The position numbers were made by a program, and so were the translations under genes. Positions 8,294 to 16,738 of a stretch of DNA of 64,000 nt are shown here, in pieces. The notes under the pieces are model-generated. The model was not told the DNA's origin. It made no database searches and saw nothing but the letters and a program-made list of their open reading frames with translations. The stretch covers positions 186,001-250,000 of the forward strand of contig CANFJB010000001.1 in the NCBI GenBank assembly GCA_947447375.1, given 5' to 3'. This stretch comes from Bacteroidota bacterium (lineage in GTDB: Bacteria; Bacteroidota; Bacteroidia; Flavobacteriales; Flavobacteriaceae). Every line of letters begins with the position of its first letter. Positions within the stretch are counted from its first letter, which is position 1.

Positions 8294-8557
8294 ATGACAG
8301 CAATAGAGGTTACTAGACTAATAAACAGTATTCGAGAGTTTCAAAACAACAACATACCAAAAGCAGAAGCTGAATGGTCAAGTTTTGAAAATGGTTTTAA
8401 ATACGAAGTCATTCACAATGGGGATGTTTGTGTTTTTGAAGTCACTAAAGTTGGTGATGAAAGTTTAGCCAAAATTAGAGTCGGTGATTATAGAGCAAGT
8501 CATTTAGAAGGTACTGAACTGTATACTTTGATTTCTGAATTCGCAATCTGCATGTAA
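8294..8557 (+). CDS. Hypothetical protein, 87 aa, in the hsd operon
   Basis: Not recognised. A small soluble, acidic alpha/beta protein (motifs EWSSFENGFKYEVIHNGD and KIRVGDYRASHLEGTELYTL) without signal peptide or membrane segment. It starts four bases after the 41-residue peptide and ends 28 bases before the DUF262 gene, so it belongs to the same transcript. The role in defence is inferred from position only. Confidence 0.7.
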   Translation: MTAIEVTRLINSIREFQNNNIPKAEAEWSSFENGFKYEVIHNGDVCVFEVTKVGDESLAKIRVGDYRASHLEGTELYTLISEFAICM

Positions 8558-8585
8558 ATAATTCAACGGATAACAAAATTTATTA

Positions 8586-10409
8586 ATGAAAAAAATATTA
8601 GGAGCACCGAAAAGTATTAGAGAGTTATTTACTGGAGTTAAATACAGCATTCACTATTATCAAAGAGAGTACCAATGGCAACGCAAACAAATTGAAGAGC
8701 TGATTGAAGATTTAACAGGTGAGTTTTTGGAGTATTATTCCGAAACACACGAACGAAATGAAGTAGAAAAATATGGTCACTATTTCATGGGGTCTGTAGT
8801 ACTCACTGAGGATGAAAATGCAATTATTGATGGACAGCAAAGGCTAACATCTTTGAGCCTAGTACTGCTTTTTATTACCAAACACCTTCAAGATACAAAC
8901 GATAAAGCAGAAGTGTTAAACCTAATTTATTCTCAGAAATATGGTAAAACTACTTTCAATATCAACGTTGAAGAACGAACGGAATGCCTAGAAGCGATTA
9001 TTAATGATGTTGTTTTTGAGCCCGAAGGTCATCCAGAAAGTGTTCAAAATATTTGGCACAGATATAATGACATTATTGAGTTGATGATGGATGCTGTTCC
9101 AGAAGAAGCATTACCATTTTTCAAGGATTGGTTGATTGACAATGTACAATTCATAAAAATTGTTGCACAAACGGAACAAGACGCACATAAAATATTTGTT
9201 TCGATGAATGACCGTGGTCTTAGCCTAACTGCAACCGAGATGTTGAAAGGGTATTTGCTTTCGGAAATTGCTGACAATGATGAAAGACTAAAAGCAAACG
9301 AGCTTTGGAAAGCTAAAATGTTAGAATTAAAAGCTTTGGGTAAGGAGCAAGAAAGTGATTGCATAAAAACATGGTTAAGGTCACAATATGGCGAAACAAT
9401 CCGTGAACGTAAAAGAAATGCTACACCAGGAGATTTTGACATTATTGGTACTGCATTTCACAAATGGTTGAGAGAAAACGGAAATAATATTGGACTTAAA
9501 AAGTCAGTAGACTATAGTGATTTAGTTCAGAAAGAGTTCATATTGTTCTCCAACACCTACATTAGAATTGCGGAATATTCGGCAAAGTTGACTGAAGGGT
9601 TTGAGTACATTTTCTATAATGCAGACAGAAACTTTACATTGCAACCTCTTATACTATTGGCAAGTTTGGACAAAAATGATACAAAAGAAATCATTGATGC
9701 CAAACTGAAAATTGTATCGTGCTTTTTAGACCAATACATTTCAATTCGAATATTCAACTTCAAAACACTTGATTATTCAGCAATGACATATACAATGTTT
9801 ATGCTTGCAAAAAAGATAAGAAGAAGAAGTTTAGGTCAATTGGTAGGATTTTTAACCGAAGAGATTGAAATCATGGAGTTCAGCTTAGATGGAATTGAAC
9901 GATTTAATTTAAGTGGCTGGACAAAACGATATATGTTGCACCAACTTGCCAGAATAACTCATTTTGTAGAAGAACAAAGTGGAAAAGACACCAAATTTGA
10001 TGTTTATGTTAACCGTTCGATTAAAAACCCATACGACATTGAGCATATTTGGGTTGACCATTTTGAGAGGTATTCAGACGAGTTTGAATCAGAAGAAGAA
10101 TTTCAAAGAACAAGAAATATGTTCGGTGATTTAGTTTTGCTTCCGCAAGATATAAACAGGAGTTTAAATGATTCAACGTACTCGAAAAAACTACCAAAAT
10201 ATTTTGGTCAAAATTTATTAGTGTCATCACTTAACGAAAATTGCTACGAAAACAACCCAAATTTTTTACGTTTTGCCAATGCGAACAATTTGAAATTTAA
10301 TCCGAGCAATGACTTTACAAAAGAAACGATTAAGGAAAGACAAAACCTTTATTTAGAAATAGCAAAATTGATTTGGAATACAGATAATTTGCGAAAATAT
10401 GTGATTTGA
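8586..10409 (+). CDS. GmrSD-type DUF262/DUF1524 protein (type IV-like restriction enzyme)
   Basis: A 607-residue single-chain GmrS-GmrD homologue. The N-terminal DUF262 part has the ParB-like nucleotide-binding signature IDGQQRLTS (Asp82 to Arg86) and the preceding YQREYQW. The C-terminal DUF1524 part carries the His-Me/HNH-type nuclease signature DIEHIW (around 484-489) followed by RNMFGDLVLLPQDIN. In the family, nucleotide hydrolysis licenses cleavage of modified (for example glucosylated hydroxymethylcytosine) DNA. It lies inside the type I operon, one base before hsdR, so the two activities are probably co-expressed and could cover both unmodified and modified phage DNA. Confidence 0.9.
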   Translation: MKKILGAPKSIRELFTGVKYSIHYYQREYQWQRKQIEELIEDLTGEFLEYYSETHERNEVEKYGHYFMGSVVLTEDENAIIDGQQRLTSLSLVLLFITKHLQDTNDKAEVLNLIYSQKYGKTTFNINVEERTECLEAIINDVVFEPEGHPESVQNIWHRYNDIIELMMDAVPEEALPFFKDWLIDNVQFIKIVAQTEQDAHKIFVSMNDRGLSLTATEMLKGYLLSEIADNDERLKANELWKAKMLELKALGKEQESDCIKTWLRSQYGETIRERKRNATPGDFDIIGTAFHKWLRENGNNIGLKKSVDYSDLVQKEFILFSNTYIRIAEYSAKLTEGFEYIFYNADRNFTLQPLILLASLDKNDTKEIIDAKLKIVSCFLDQYISIRIFNFKTLDYSAMTYTMFMLAKKIRRRSLGQLVGFLTEEIEIMEFSLDGIERFNLSGWTKRYMLHQLARITHFVEEQSGKDTKFDVYVNRSIKNPYDIEHIWVDHFERYSDEFESEEEFQRTRNMFGDLVLLPQDINRSLNDSTYSKKLPKYFGQNLLVSSLNENCYENNPNFLRFANANNLKFNPSNDFTKETIKERQNLYLEIAKLIWNTDNLRKYVI

Positions 10410-10410
10410 T

Positions 10411-13400
10411 ATGGCAAAAGGAATTCATACAGAGCTAACATTTGAACAGGCAATCGAATCCAACTTGTTGGAGCACGGTGGTTATGTAAAAGGGAGTTCA
10501 ACAGACTTCGATGTGCAACAGGGATTGTTTCCTAGTTACATCACTGATTTTTTGAAGGAATCACAACCAAAGGCTTGGGATAAACTAGTTACTATACACA
10601 AGGACGAAGCTGAGAAAAAAGTAATACTACGTTTGGTCAAAGAAATTGATTTGCGTGGTGTATTGGACGTTATTCGCAAAGGATTTACTGATTATGGAGT
10701 GAAGTTCCAGATGGCATATTTCAAGCCAGAAAGCACTCTAAATCCAGAAGCAGACGAATTGTATCTTACCAATCATTTGTCGGTGACCAGACAGCTATAT
10801 TATGAGCGTGTGGGCAAGAATTCATTGGATATGGTACTTTCATTAAATGGATTACCAATTGCTTCCATAGAGCTTAAAAATCAGTTTTCTGGACAGTCTG
10901 TAGAGAATGCCAAGAAACAGTATGTTTACGACCGTGAGCCAAACGAACCGATATTTCAATTCAAGAAAAGAACATTGGTTCACTTTGCTGTGGATACCGA
11001 TGAGGCTTTCATGACAACGAAGTTAGACGGAAAGAACACTCGTTATTTACCTTTCAATTTAGGTTACAACAATGGAGCTGGTAATCCACCCAATCCAATT
11101 GGATACAGAACATCGTATCTGTGGGAACAGGTTTGGACGAAAGATAGCTTCATGGACATCATTGGCAAGTTCCTTCACCTAAGCGTAGAGGAATTTGAGT
11201 TGAATGGTGTAAAAAAGAAGAAAGAAACAATTATTTTCCCACGTTTCCACCAAATGCAAGTTGTTCGTAAAGTGACAACTGATGCAAAACAAAGTGGTGC
11301 TGGCAAAAACTATTTGATTCAACACTCAGCTGGTTCTGGAAAATCCAATTCAATCGCTTGGTTATCGTATAGGCTATCTAGTTTGCATGATGAGGCTAAC
11401 AATAGAATCTTTGATTCGGTGATTGTAATTACTGACCGTAAGGTTTTGGATTCACAGTTGCAGAATACTATTTACCAATTCGAACACAAGGATGGTGTAG
11501 TTCAGAAAATTGATAAAGATTCAACACAGTTGGCAAATGCCATTTCAGCTGGTTCAAATATCATCATTACTACGCTTCAAAAGTTCCCATTTATTCTTGA
11601 TAAAATTGGTGAAATTCCAGCTAGAAAATATGCTGTAATCATTGATGAGGCTCACAGTTCGCAAGGTGGTGAAGCAACCAAAAAAATGAAGGAAGTATTA
11701 TCAGCTCAATCATTAGAAGAAGCTGAAAAGGATGAGGCTTACACAGGATTGGAAGAAGATGCAGAAGATGAAATAAGAAAGTCGATGTTAGCCAGAGGTA
11801 AACAGAACAACCTTAGCTTCTTTGCGTTCACAGCAACACCAAAACCTAAAACAGTTGAAGTATTTGGGACGATGGGTGCTCATGGTAAGCCAGAACCGTT
11901 TCACCTGTACTCGATGAAACAAGCTATTGAAGAAGGATTCATTCTCGATGTATTAAAGAACTATACCACATATAAAACCTACTTCAAGTTATCCAAAGAA
12001 ATTGAGGACGACCCGAAAGTAAACAAGAAGAAAGCATCCAGAGCAATTGGACGATTCATGTCATTGCATCCACATAACCTTGCACAGAAAACCGAAGTAA
12101 TGGTGGAGCATTTCCGCCAAGTGGTTTCTAAAAAGATTGGAGGGAAAGCAAAAGCGATGGTGGTATCGAGCTCACGTTTGCATGCAGTGAGATATAAAGA
12201 AGAATTTGATAAATACATCAAAGACAAAGGTTATAACGATGTCAAAACCATTGTAGCATTTTCTGGAAAGGTAATCTATGGTAACGCTCCAGAAGGTGTG
12301 ACCGAAGTTGAGCTTAATGGTTTTGCAGAAAAGGAACTTCCAAGAAAATTCGCATCAGATGAATACCAATTGTTATTGGTTGCGGATAAATACCAAACAG
12401 GATTCGACCAACCGTTGTTACATACCATGTATGTGGACAAGAAATTATCTGGCGTTAAAGCTGTACAAACACTTTCCAGATTGAACCGTATGTGTGCTGG
12501 GAAAGAAGATACGTTTGTATTGGACTTTGCAAATGATACTGATGAAATATTGGAATCATTCCAACCGTATTATGAGCTTACATCCATCAAGGAGAATTCA
12601 GACCCAAATTACCTATACGACTTGAAGGCTGAATTGGATAAAGCAAATGTGGTTTGGGAAACTGAGGTAAACAATTTCTGTAACCTATATTTCAAATCTG
12701 CTAAATCATTGACAGTTTCTGACCAAGCAAAGTTGAATGCTTACATTGACCCAGCTGTGGAACGATTCAAACAACTTCCAGAAGAAAGCTCAGATAAGAA
12801 TGTAATTGGAACTGAAGTCACTCAAGAAGATTTCAAGAACACCATGCAGAGTTTCAATAGAACCTATTCGTTTTTAACTCAGATTATGCCGTTCTCAGAT
12901 GTTGACCTAGAGAAGTTATTTACTTATACTCGATTCTTGTACAAAAAACTACCTAGAACTAGCCAGAATGATAAATTCAAGTTGGGTGACGAGGTTTCTT
13001 TGGAATACTACAGACTACAAAAGATTGCAGAACATAACATCGTTATGGAAAGCCAAAGTGTATATGAATTAGAAGGTGGTGGTCAAGCTGGATTACGTTT
13101 AACGAAAGAAGATGAAGCAAATTTATCTGAAATTATAGAAGTACTAAACAAGAAATTTCAGACCGAATTTAATACCGCAGACAAGCTATTCTTCGACCAG
13201 ATAGAAGAAGATATGGTGCTGGATGAAAAGTTAGCAGAACAAGCTAAAAACAATCCAATTGAGAACTTCAAATTCGGATTCGATGACATATTTATGGATG
13301 CACTTATTAGTAGAATGGAGCAAAACCAAGATATTTTTGGTAAAATGATGGATGATAAGGAATTCGGTGGATTGGTGAAAGGATATATGTTGAAGAAGGT

Positions 13401-13422
13401 TTATGATAGGTTAAGTAAATAG
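10411..13422 (+). CDS. hsdR: Type I restriction endonuclease subunit R
   Basis: Motor and nuclease subunit of the type I system, 1003 residues. The N-terminal endonuclease domain shows the PD-(D/E)xK pattern, SLDMVLSLNGL followed by SIELKNQ. The SF2 helicase has Walker A HSAGSGKSNS near 306-315 and DEAH at 412-415, FTATP near 477, and LSRLNRM near 686. The C-terminal helical region binds the M2S core. All motifs are present and no frameshift is seen, so the system looks functional. The gene starts one base after the DUF262 gene. Confidence 0.97.
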   Translation: MAKGIHTELTFEQAIESNLLEHGGYVKGSSTDFDVQQGLFPSYITDFLKESQPKAWDKLVTIHKDEAEKKVILRLVKEIDLRGVLDVIRKGFTDYGVKFQMAYFKPESTLNPEADELYLTNHLSVTRQLYYERVGKNSLDMVLSLNGLPIASIELKNQFSGQSVENAKKQYVYDREPNEPIFQFKKRTLVHFAVDTDEAFMTTKLDGKNTRYLPFNLGYNNGAGNPPNPIGYRTSYLWEQVWTKDSFMDIIGKFLHLSVEEFELNGVKKKKETIIFPRFHQMQVVRKVTTDAKQSGAGKNYLIQHSAGSGKSNSIAWLSYRLSSLHDEANNRIFDSVIVITDRKVLDSQLQNTIYQFEHKDGVVQKIDKDSTQLANAISAGSNIIITTLQKFPFILDKIGEIPARKYAVIIDEAHSSQGGEATKKMKEVLSAQSLEEAEKDEAYTGLEEDAEDEIRKSMLARGKQNNLSFFAFTATPKPKTVEVFGTMGAHGKPEPFHLYSMKQAIEEGFILDVLKNYTTYKTYFKLSKEIEDDPKVNKKKASRAIGRFMSLHPHNLAQKTEVMVEHFRQVVSKKIGGKAKAMVVSSSRLHAVRYKEEFDKYIKDKGYNDVKTIVAFSGKVIYGNAPEGVTEVELNGFAEKELPRKFASDEYQLLLVADKYQTGFDQPLLHTMYVDKKLSGVKAVQTLSRLNRMCAGKEDTFVLDFANDTDEILESFQPYYELTSIKENSDPNYLYDLKAELDKANVVWETEVNNFCNLYFKSAKSLTVSDQAKLNAYIDPAVERFKQLPEESSDKNVIGTEVTQEDFKNTMQSFNRTYSFLTQIMPFSDVDLEKLFTYTRFLYKKLPRTSQNDKFKLGDEVSLEYYRLQKIAEHNIVMESQSVYELEGGGQAGLRLTKEDEANLSEIIEVLNKKFQTEFNTADKLFFDQIEEDMVLDEKLAEQAKNNPIENFKFGFDDIFMDALISRMEQNQDIFGKMMDDKEFGGLVKGYMLKKVYDRLSK

Positions 13423-13434
13423 AAACAAATAATT

Positions 13435-14415
13435 ATGGTAGAAAACATCCTTAATAACAAGCTTGAACTTCACTATTACTTTAGTGAAGATGATGATTCA
13501 CATTCAATGGATGCTTATACCAGAAATAAATGTGAACATGAGCTGTTGCAGATTATTTCCGAAATCACAAAAGAACTTGAAATCAATAATAGGGTTGAAA
13601 CGGAAGCATTCAAAGAAGGCGGACTTAGTGAGACTTGGACATTTTTAAATACTGATAATGGTCAACTTACATTAATAATGTCTTTATTAACCTTAGTTGT
13701 TTCCAGAATTCCAGTGAGGAAAACAAAGTTGGAAAAAGAAGACTTGAAACTAAGTATTGAAGAGCGTAAACTCAACATCGAAAAGTTGAAATCGGAATTG
13801 GAATCAAAAGGTGTTCCATCTGAATTTAACTTCGAAAAAGCTACATTAATCCTAAATTATAACAACAAAATAATCAAACATAAATCGAATTTTTATAAAC
13901 AACTTTACAAGTATCCAAAAGTTAAAAAAATATCAACTACAAAACTTAATAACAAAAAGGAAAAAATTGAAGAACCAATCTTTATTGAACGAAAAGATTT
14001 CTCAAAGTTCATTCTTGAAAGTGACAATCTTGATTCAACTACTGATGATAATGCTACAATTGAAATTATCTCACCAGTTTTAAAAAAGGGGAAATACAAG
14101 TGGAAAGGTGTTTATGATAAACTCGGAACAGTGATTGATTTTGGAATGAAAGATAAGGAATTCAAAAACCACGTTGTATCAGATGGAGTTCCTTTTAAGA
14201 ATGGAACTTTCATTGAATGTGTTCTGGAAATTGAAAGAAAAATAGATGATTTAGGAAATGTTTTTAACTCGAATTACTCTGTATTAACTGTTCTAAAACA
14301 ACATGACGAAGGAACATCAATCGAAACACCTCAAGGTAAAAAATATCAGACCCAAAAAAAACATTTACAATCGCAATTAAATCTTTTCAATCAAGAAGGT
14401 GTTAGTGAAGAATAG
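13435..14415 (+). CDS. Unknown protein with a hydrophobic segment and coiled coil, end of hsd operon
   Basis: Unrecognised, 326 residues. Residues about 76-92 (LTLIMSLLTLVVSRIPV) are a likely membrane segment, directly followed by a charged heptad-like stretch (about 95-125, ending LKSELESKG) that should form a coiled coil. The C-terminal third (about 210-300) seems to be a small beta domain (KGKYKWKGVYDKLGTVIDFG). It starts 12 bases after hsdR and is the last gene of the operon. A membrane anchor with a coiled coil and a ligand-sensing domain would fit an effector, but no function can be assigned. Confidence 0.75.
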   Translation: MVENILNNKLELHYYFSEDDDSHSMDAYTRNKCEHELLQIISEITKELEINNRVETEAFKEGGLSETWTFLNTDNGQLTLIMSLLTLVVSRIPVRKTKLEKEDLKLSIEERKLNIEKLKSELESKGVPSEFNFEKATLILNYNNKIIKHKSNFYKQLYKYPKVKKISTTKLNNKKEKIEEPIFIERKDFSKFILESDNLDSTTDDNATIEIISPVLKKGKYKWKGVYDKLGTVIDFGMKDKEFKNHVVSDGVPFKNGTFIECVLEIERKIDDLGNVFNSNYSVLTVLKQHDEGTSIETPQGKKYQTQKKHLQSQLNLFNQEGVSEE

Positions 14416-14435
14416 CATTAGAAAGGGAGTTCACA

Positions 14436-14837
14436 CTAAATATTAATATTCATAGCGTACTTATCCCAGTCAAAATCTTTTAAAACATCTTCAATCAATT
14501 CTGAAACTGAAAAGTTTATAATACTTTCAATAGTTCCAATTATAACCAGTTCACTCATGTCGAATTGGTTTTTTGGGTCATTCACACTTTTGTTTGATTC
14601 CAACCAAACATATACGATATAAGGTAAAAACTTTTTTTTATCCAAGTCGAAACTCTTCATTGAGAATACACACTTTCTAGCATACCAATTGGCTGGAACA
14701 TCTAAACTATCATAAATTCGAATATTATCTTCAAGTGTTGGTTCGCCAGCAAGAATTTCAGCATAAGTCGTTTCTATTTGAATACCTCTTATGGTCAACT
14801 CATGACCATTCTTAAATTTTATCACTTCATTTTTCAT
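14436..14837 (-). CDS. Hypothetical protein, 133 aa
   Basis: Not recognised. A soluble, acidic protein (start MKNEVIKFKNGHELTIRGIQ; later IVYVWLESNKSVNDPKN) with an amphipathic C-terminal helix. It is convergent with the hsd operon, 20 bases from its last stop codon, and stands alone on the minus strand. Composition and codon use are those of a real gene. No function assigned. Confidence 0.65.
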   Translation of the reverse strand: MKNEVIKFKNGHELTIRGIQIETTYAEILAGEPTLEDNIRIYDSLDVPANWYARKCVFSMKSFDLDKKKFLPYIVYVWLESNKSVNDPKNQFDMSELVIIGTIESIINFSVSELIEDVLKDFDWDKYAMNINI

Positions 14838-14920
14838 ATTTATTTCTTTAGAAATAAATATCTCTAAAAAGGCAAAAAATAATTTTATTTAATTGAAATC
14901 CAGGATAATAGACAAAAAAC

Positions 14921-14951
14921 TTGCGTATTAATAAATTGCCTGGCACATTTG
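14921..14951 (+). promoter_or_regulatory. Possible promoter of the resolvase gene
   Basis: TTG at 14921-14923 and CACATTTG at 14944-14951, 20 bases apart: a Bacteroidota-type pair with one mismatch (C for T) in the TAnnTTTG box. It lies about 130 bases before the resolvase start. Confidence 0.35.
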
Positions 14952-15081
14952 CAACAGATTAGACTATAGCTCTTTTTTAAAACCTAAATGATAACACACA
15001 ACCCAATAAAAACGGTGAGTAGGTTTCAAAATAATTGAGCATCTAAATCTGAAGCGATTATTAACCAAAAAGGAAAGATTC

Positions 15082-15711
15082 ATGAATTATTACTTTTATT
15101 CCAGAACATCAACAGTTCTTCAAAATTCGGCTAGACAAATTGAAACATTCAAAAATCATGAAGGTTATGACCCTTCAAAATTGTTTGTTGAACGTATCCA
15201 AGGTAACGTGCCCTTTATGGAGCGACCAGAAGCAGTGAAATTATTTGATGAGATAACAAATAAATTAGAACCATGCACAGTAGTTGTTGATAGCATTGAC
15301 CGTCTCGGAAGAAACCTTTTGGACATCCTACATACAATTGAATTATTTACCAAAAACAAAATCAACTTAAAATCCATCAAAGAAGGTTTTAATACACTTT
15401 TGGACAATGGTGATGTCAATCCAATGGCACAGCTAGTCATTAGCTGTATGGGCTCTATTGCGGAAATGAATCGAAATCAAATTAAACAAAGAGCAATGGA
15501 AGGTATTAAAGTAGCACAGGCATTAGGAAAATTTCAAGGTAGAAAAATCGGTGCTGTTCAATCTGATGAAAAATTGTTGCAACGTCACCAGACAATTGTA
15601 AAGAAACTCCAAAAAGGTATGCCAATGAGAGATATAACTCAGATAACAGGTTCTTCGAGTGCTACCATTTGCAAAGTGAAAAATGTTATGATTAACCGAA
15701 ATATGATTTAG
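15082..15711 (+). CDS. Serine recombinase, resolvase/invertase type
   Basis: A 209-residue small serine recombinase. The catalytic domain (1-140) starts YYFYSRTSTVLQ with Arg8 and nucleophile Ser10, and has DRLGR near 74-78; a C-terminal HTH of Hin type (MRDITQITGSSSATICKVKN) follows. Such enzymes resolve or invert DNA between short sites. It heads a three-gene run with two very small genes, spaced one base each. Possible tasks are multimer resolution of the excised element or inversion of a promoter; neither site is identified. Confidence 0.92.
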   Translation: MNYYFYSRTSTVLQNSARQIETFKNHEGYDPSKLFVERIQGNVPFMERPEAVKLFDEITNKLEPCTVVVDSIDRLGRNLLDILHTIELFTKNKINLKSIKEGFNTLLDNGDVNPMAQLVISCMGSIAEMNRNQIKQRAMEGIKVAQALGKFQGRKIGAVQSDEKLLQRHQTIVKKLQKGMPMRDITQITGSSSATICKVKNVMINRNMI

Positions 15712-15712
15712 T

Positions 15713-16015
15713 ATGCATTTCATCCAACTGAACAAAATCTACATGGAGCTCGCAAGAAGGTATAAGTGCCACCGTTTTGAAGTTTTCAGCAACATGAATA
15801 GAACTGGAACATCACCAGTTGAAAGCATGATTGAATTTCGATTACCGAAAGACACGCAAGTTGACCAAAAGAAACTTGCTTTAATATTGGAGAAACATAT
15901 CAGCAACGTAAAATTTTTCTATTTCGTAGTTGAATTTGATTCAATCTTTTTGATTTTGAATTTCCATAAAAATAAGAACATGTTAGGAATTGAGTATGAA
16001 TTTAGTTTGAACTAA
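15713..16015 (+). CDS. Hypothetical protein, 100 aa, downstream of the resolvase
   Basis: Not recognised. Begins one base after the resolvase stop codon. The N-terminal half is basic (ELARRYKCHRFEVFSNM); the second half is hydrophobic and beta-like (NVKFFYFVVEFDSIFLILNF), with no signal peptide. Tight spacing implies co-translation with the resolvase. It might act as an accessory factor, but nothing in the sequence shows this. Confidence 0.6.
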   Translation: MHFIQLNKIYMELARRYKCHRFEVFSNMNRTGTSPVESMIEFRLPKDTQVDQKKLALILEKHISNVKFFYFVVEFDSIFLILNFHKNKNMLGIEYEFSLN

Positions 16016-16016
16016 A

Positions 16017-16178
16017 ATGAATAAGCAAAGGATAACTATTACTCATCAACTTGAAAAAACGAAACATGTTTTTTTGGTAGTTGAACCGAAAAAACTTTCA
16101 AGAAATGAGGTTGAACATATCATGAAAAAGATGGGTGTTTCGATGCTTTTTGTCAACGGAAAGCTTTACACAGGATAG
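16017..16178 (+). CDS. Small protein, 53 aa, third gene of the resolvase group
   Basis: Short frame with an ATG one base after the preceding stop codon. The product (MNKQRITITHQLEKTKHVFL...) reads like a compact beta-alpha-beta fold and ends GVSMLFVNGKLYTG. The spacing equals that between the resolvase and the 100-residue gene, which supports it as real. Function unknown. Confidence 0.5.
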   Translation: MNKQRITITHQLEKTKHVFLVVEPKKLSRNEVEHIMKKMGVSMLFVNGKLYTG

Positions 16179-16254
16179 CATGTAAAAATCTGATTTTTAA
16201 TTGATTGAAAATCAGAATGATAAAATTATTTTGTAGAAAAGTTGGTTAGTCGAC

Positions 16255-16285
16255 TTGCATCCATGTAGATAAAATCGTACCTTTG
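16255..16285 (+). promoter_or_regulatory. Strong Bacteroidota-type promoter
   Basis: TTG at 16255-16257, a 20-base spacer, then a perfect TACCTTTG at 16278-16285. Transcription should begin near 16292. The first long reading frame downstream starts only at 16739, so this promoter serves either a small RNA or a long leader. Confidence 0.6.
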
Positions 16286-16291
16286 TAACAT

Positions 16292-16425
16292 ATTGAGGCA
16301 TAGGGTATAAACTACAAAAGTAGCTCCTGTAACTCTTTTTTACTCAAAATCCGCAGAGGACAGTAATTCTGTTTAGTCGTATAACAAATACTCTCCACTT
16401 TGTTTTTTAAAAAGTGGTTTTCAGC
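16292..16425 (+). ncRNA. Candidate small RNA with its own promoter and terminator
   Basis: About 134 bases between a perfect promoter (16255-16285) and a hairpin with a following T run (CCACTTT ... AAAGTGG then TTTT, about 16397-16425). There is no reading frame of note. Small stems are visible inside (CTAC/GTAG around a tetraloop near 16310, ACAG/CTGT near 16360). I cannot match it to a known RNA family. It lies upstream of the two large recombinase genes and could regulate them or replication. Confidence 0.4.
16397..16425 (+). terminator. Hairpin plus T run closing the candidate small RNA
   Basis: Inverted repeat CCACTTT / AAAGTGG with an A/T-rich loop, followed by TTTT. It would end transcription from the promoter at 16255-16285 well before the recombinase genes, or act as an attenuator for them. 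Confidence 0.5.
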
Positions 16426-16578
16426 AACATTTTTTTGATTTGAAGGCATCTTTGCCTCACGGGGATATGTGCTCTATGCATAATATCTGTGTCTGATTCG
16501 CCATGGTCGTGCGTTTCGGAATGGTCATACTTGACTAAAAAATAATTCTTCCGCCATAGTAAAAAATGAAGATGGGCG

Positions 16579-16615
16579 ACAGAATGTAAAATGTTATCAA
16601 TTACAGAATGTAAAA
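16579..16615 (+). repeat. 13-bp direct repeat pair upstream of the recombinase pair
   Basis: ACAGAATGTAAAA occurs at 16579-16591 and again at 16603-16615, 24 bases apart, close to two turns of the helix. Possible binding sites for a recombination or regulatory protein. Confidence 0.6.
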
Positions 16616-16686
16616 AAAAACTAAACAGAAAAGGTGTGCATTTCAACGATAGAGAAATTGAAATAATTCGAAATGTATTATACAAT

Positions 16687-16704
16687 TTGGCATCCATTTG
16701 CCAA
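16687..16704. repeat. Inverted repeat before the recombinase start
   Basis: TTGGCA (16687-16692) and TGCCAA (16699-16704) around a 6-base spacer, ending 34 bases before the start codon at 16739. Likely an operator or recombinase binding site. Confidence 0.45.
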
Positions 16705-16738
16705 GAAAACATTACAAAAACTAAAAAAATTTAACAAA

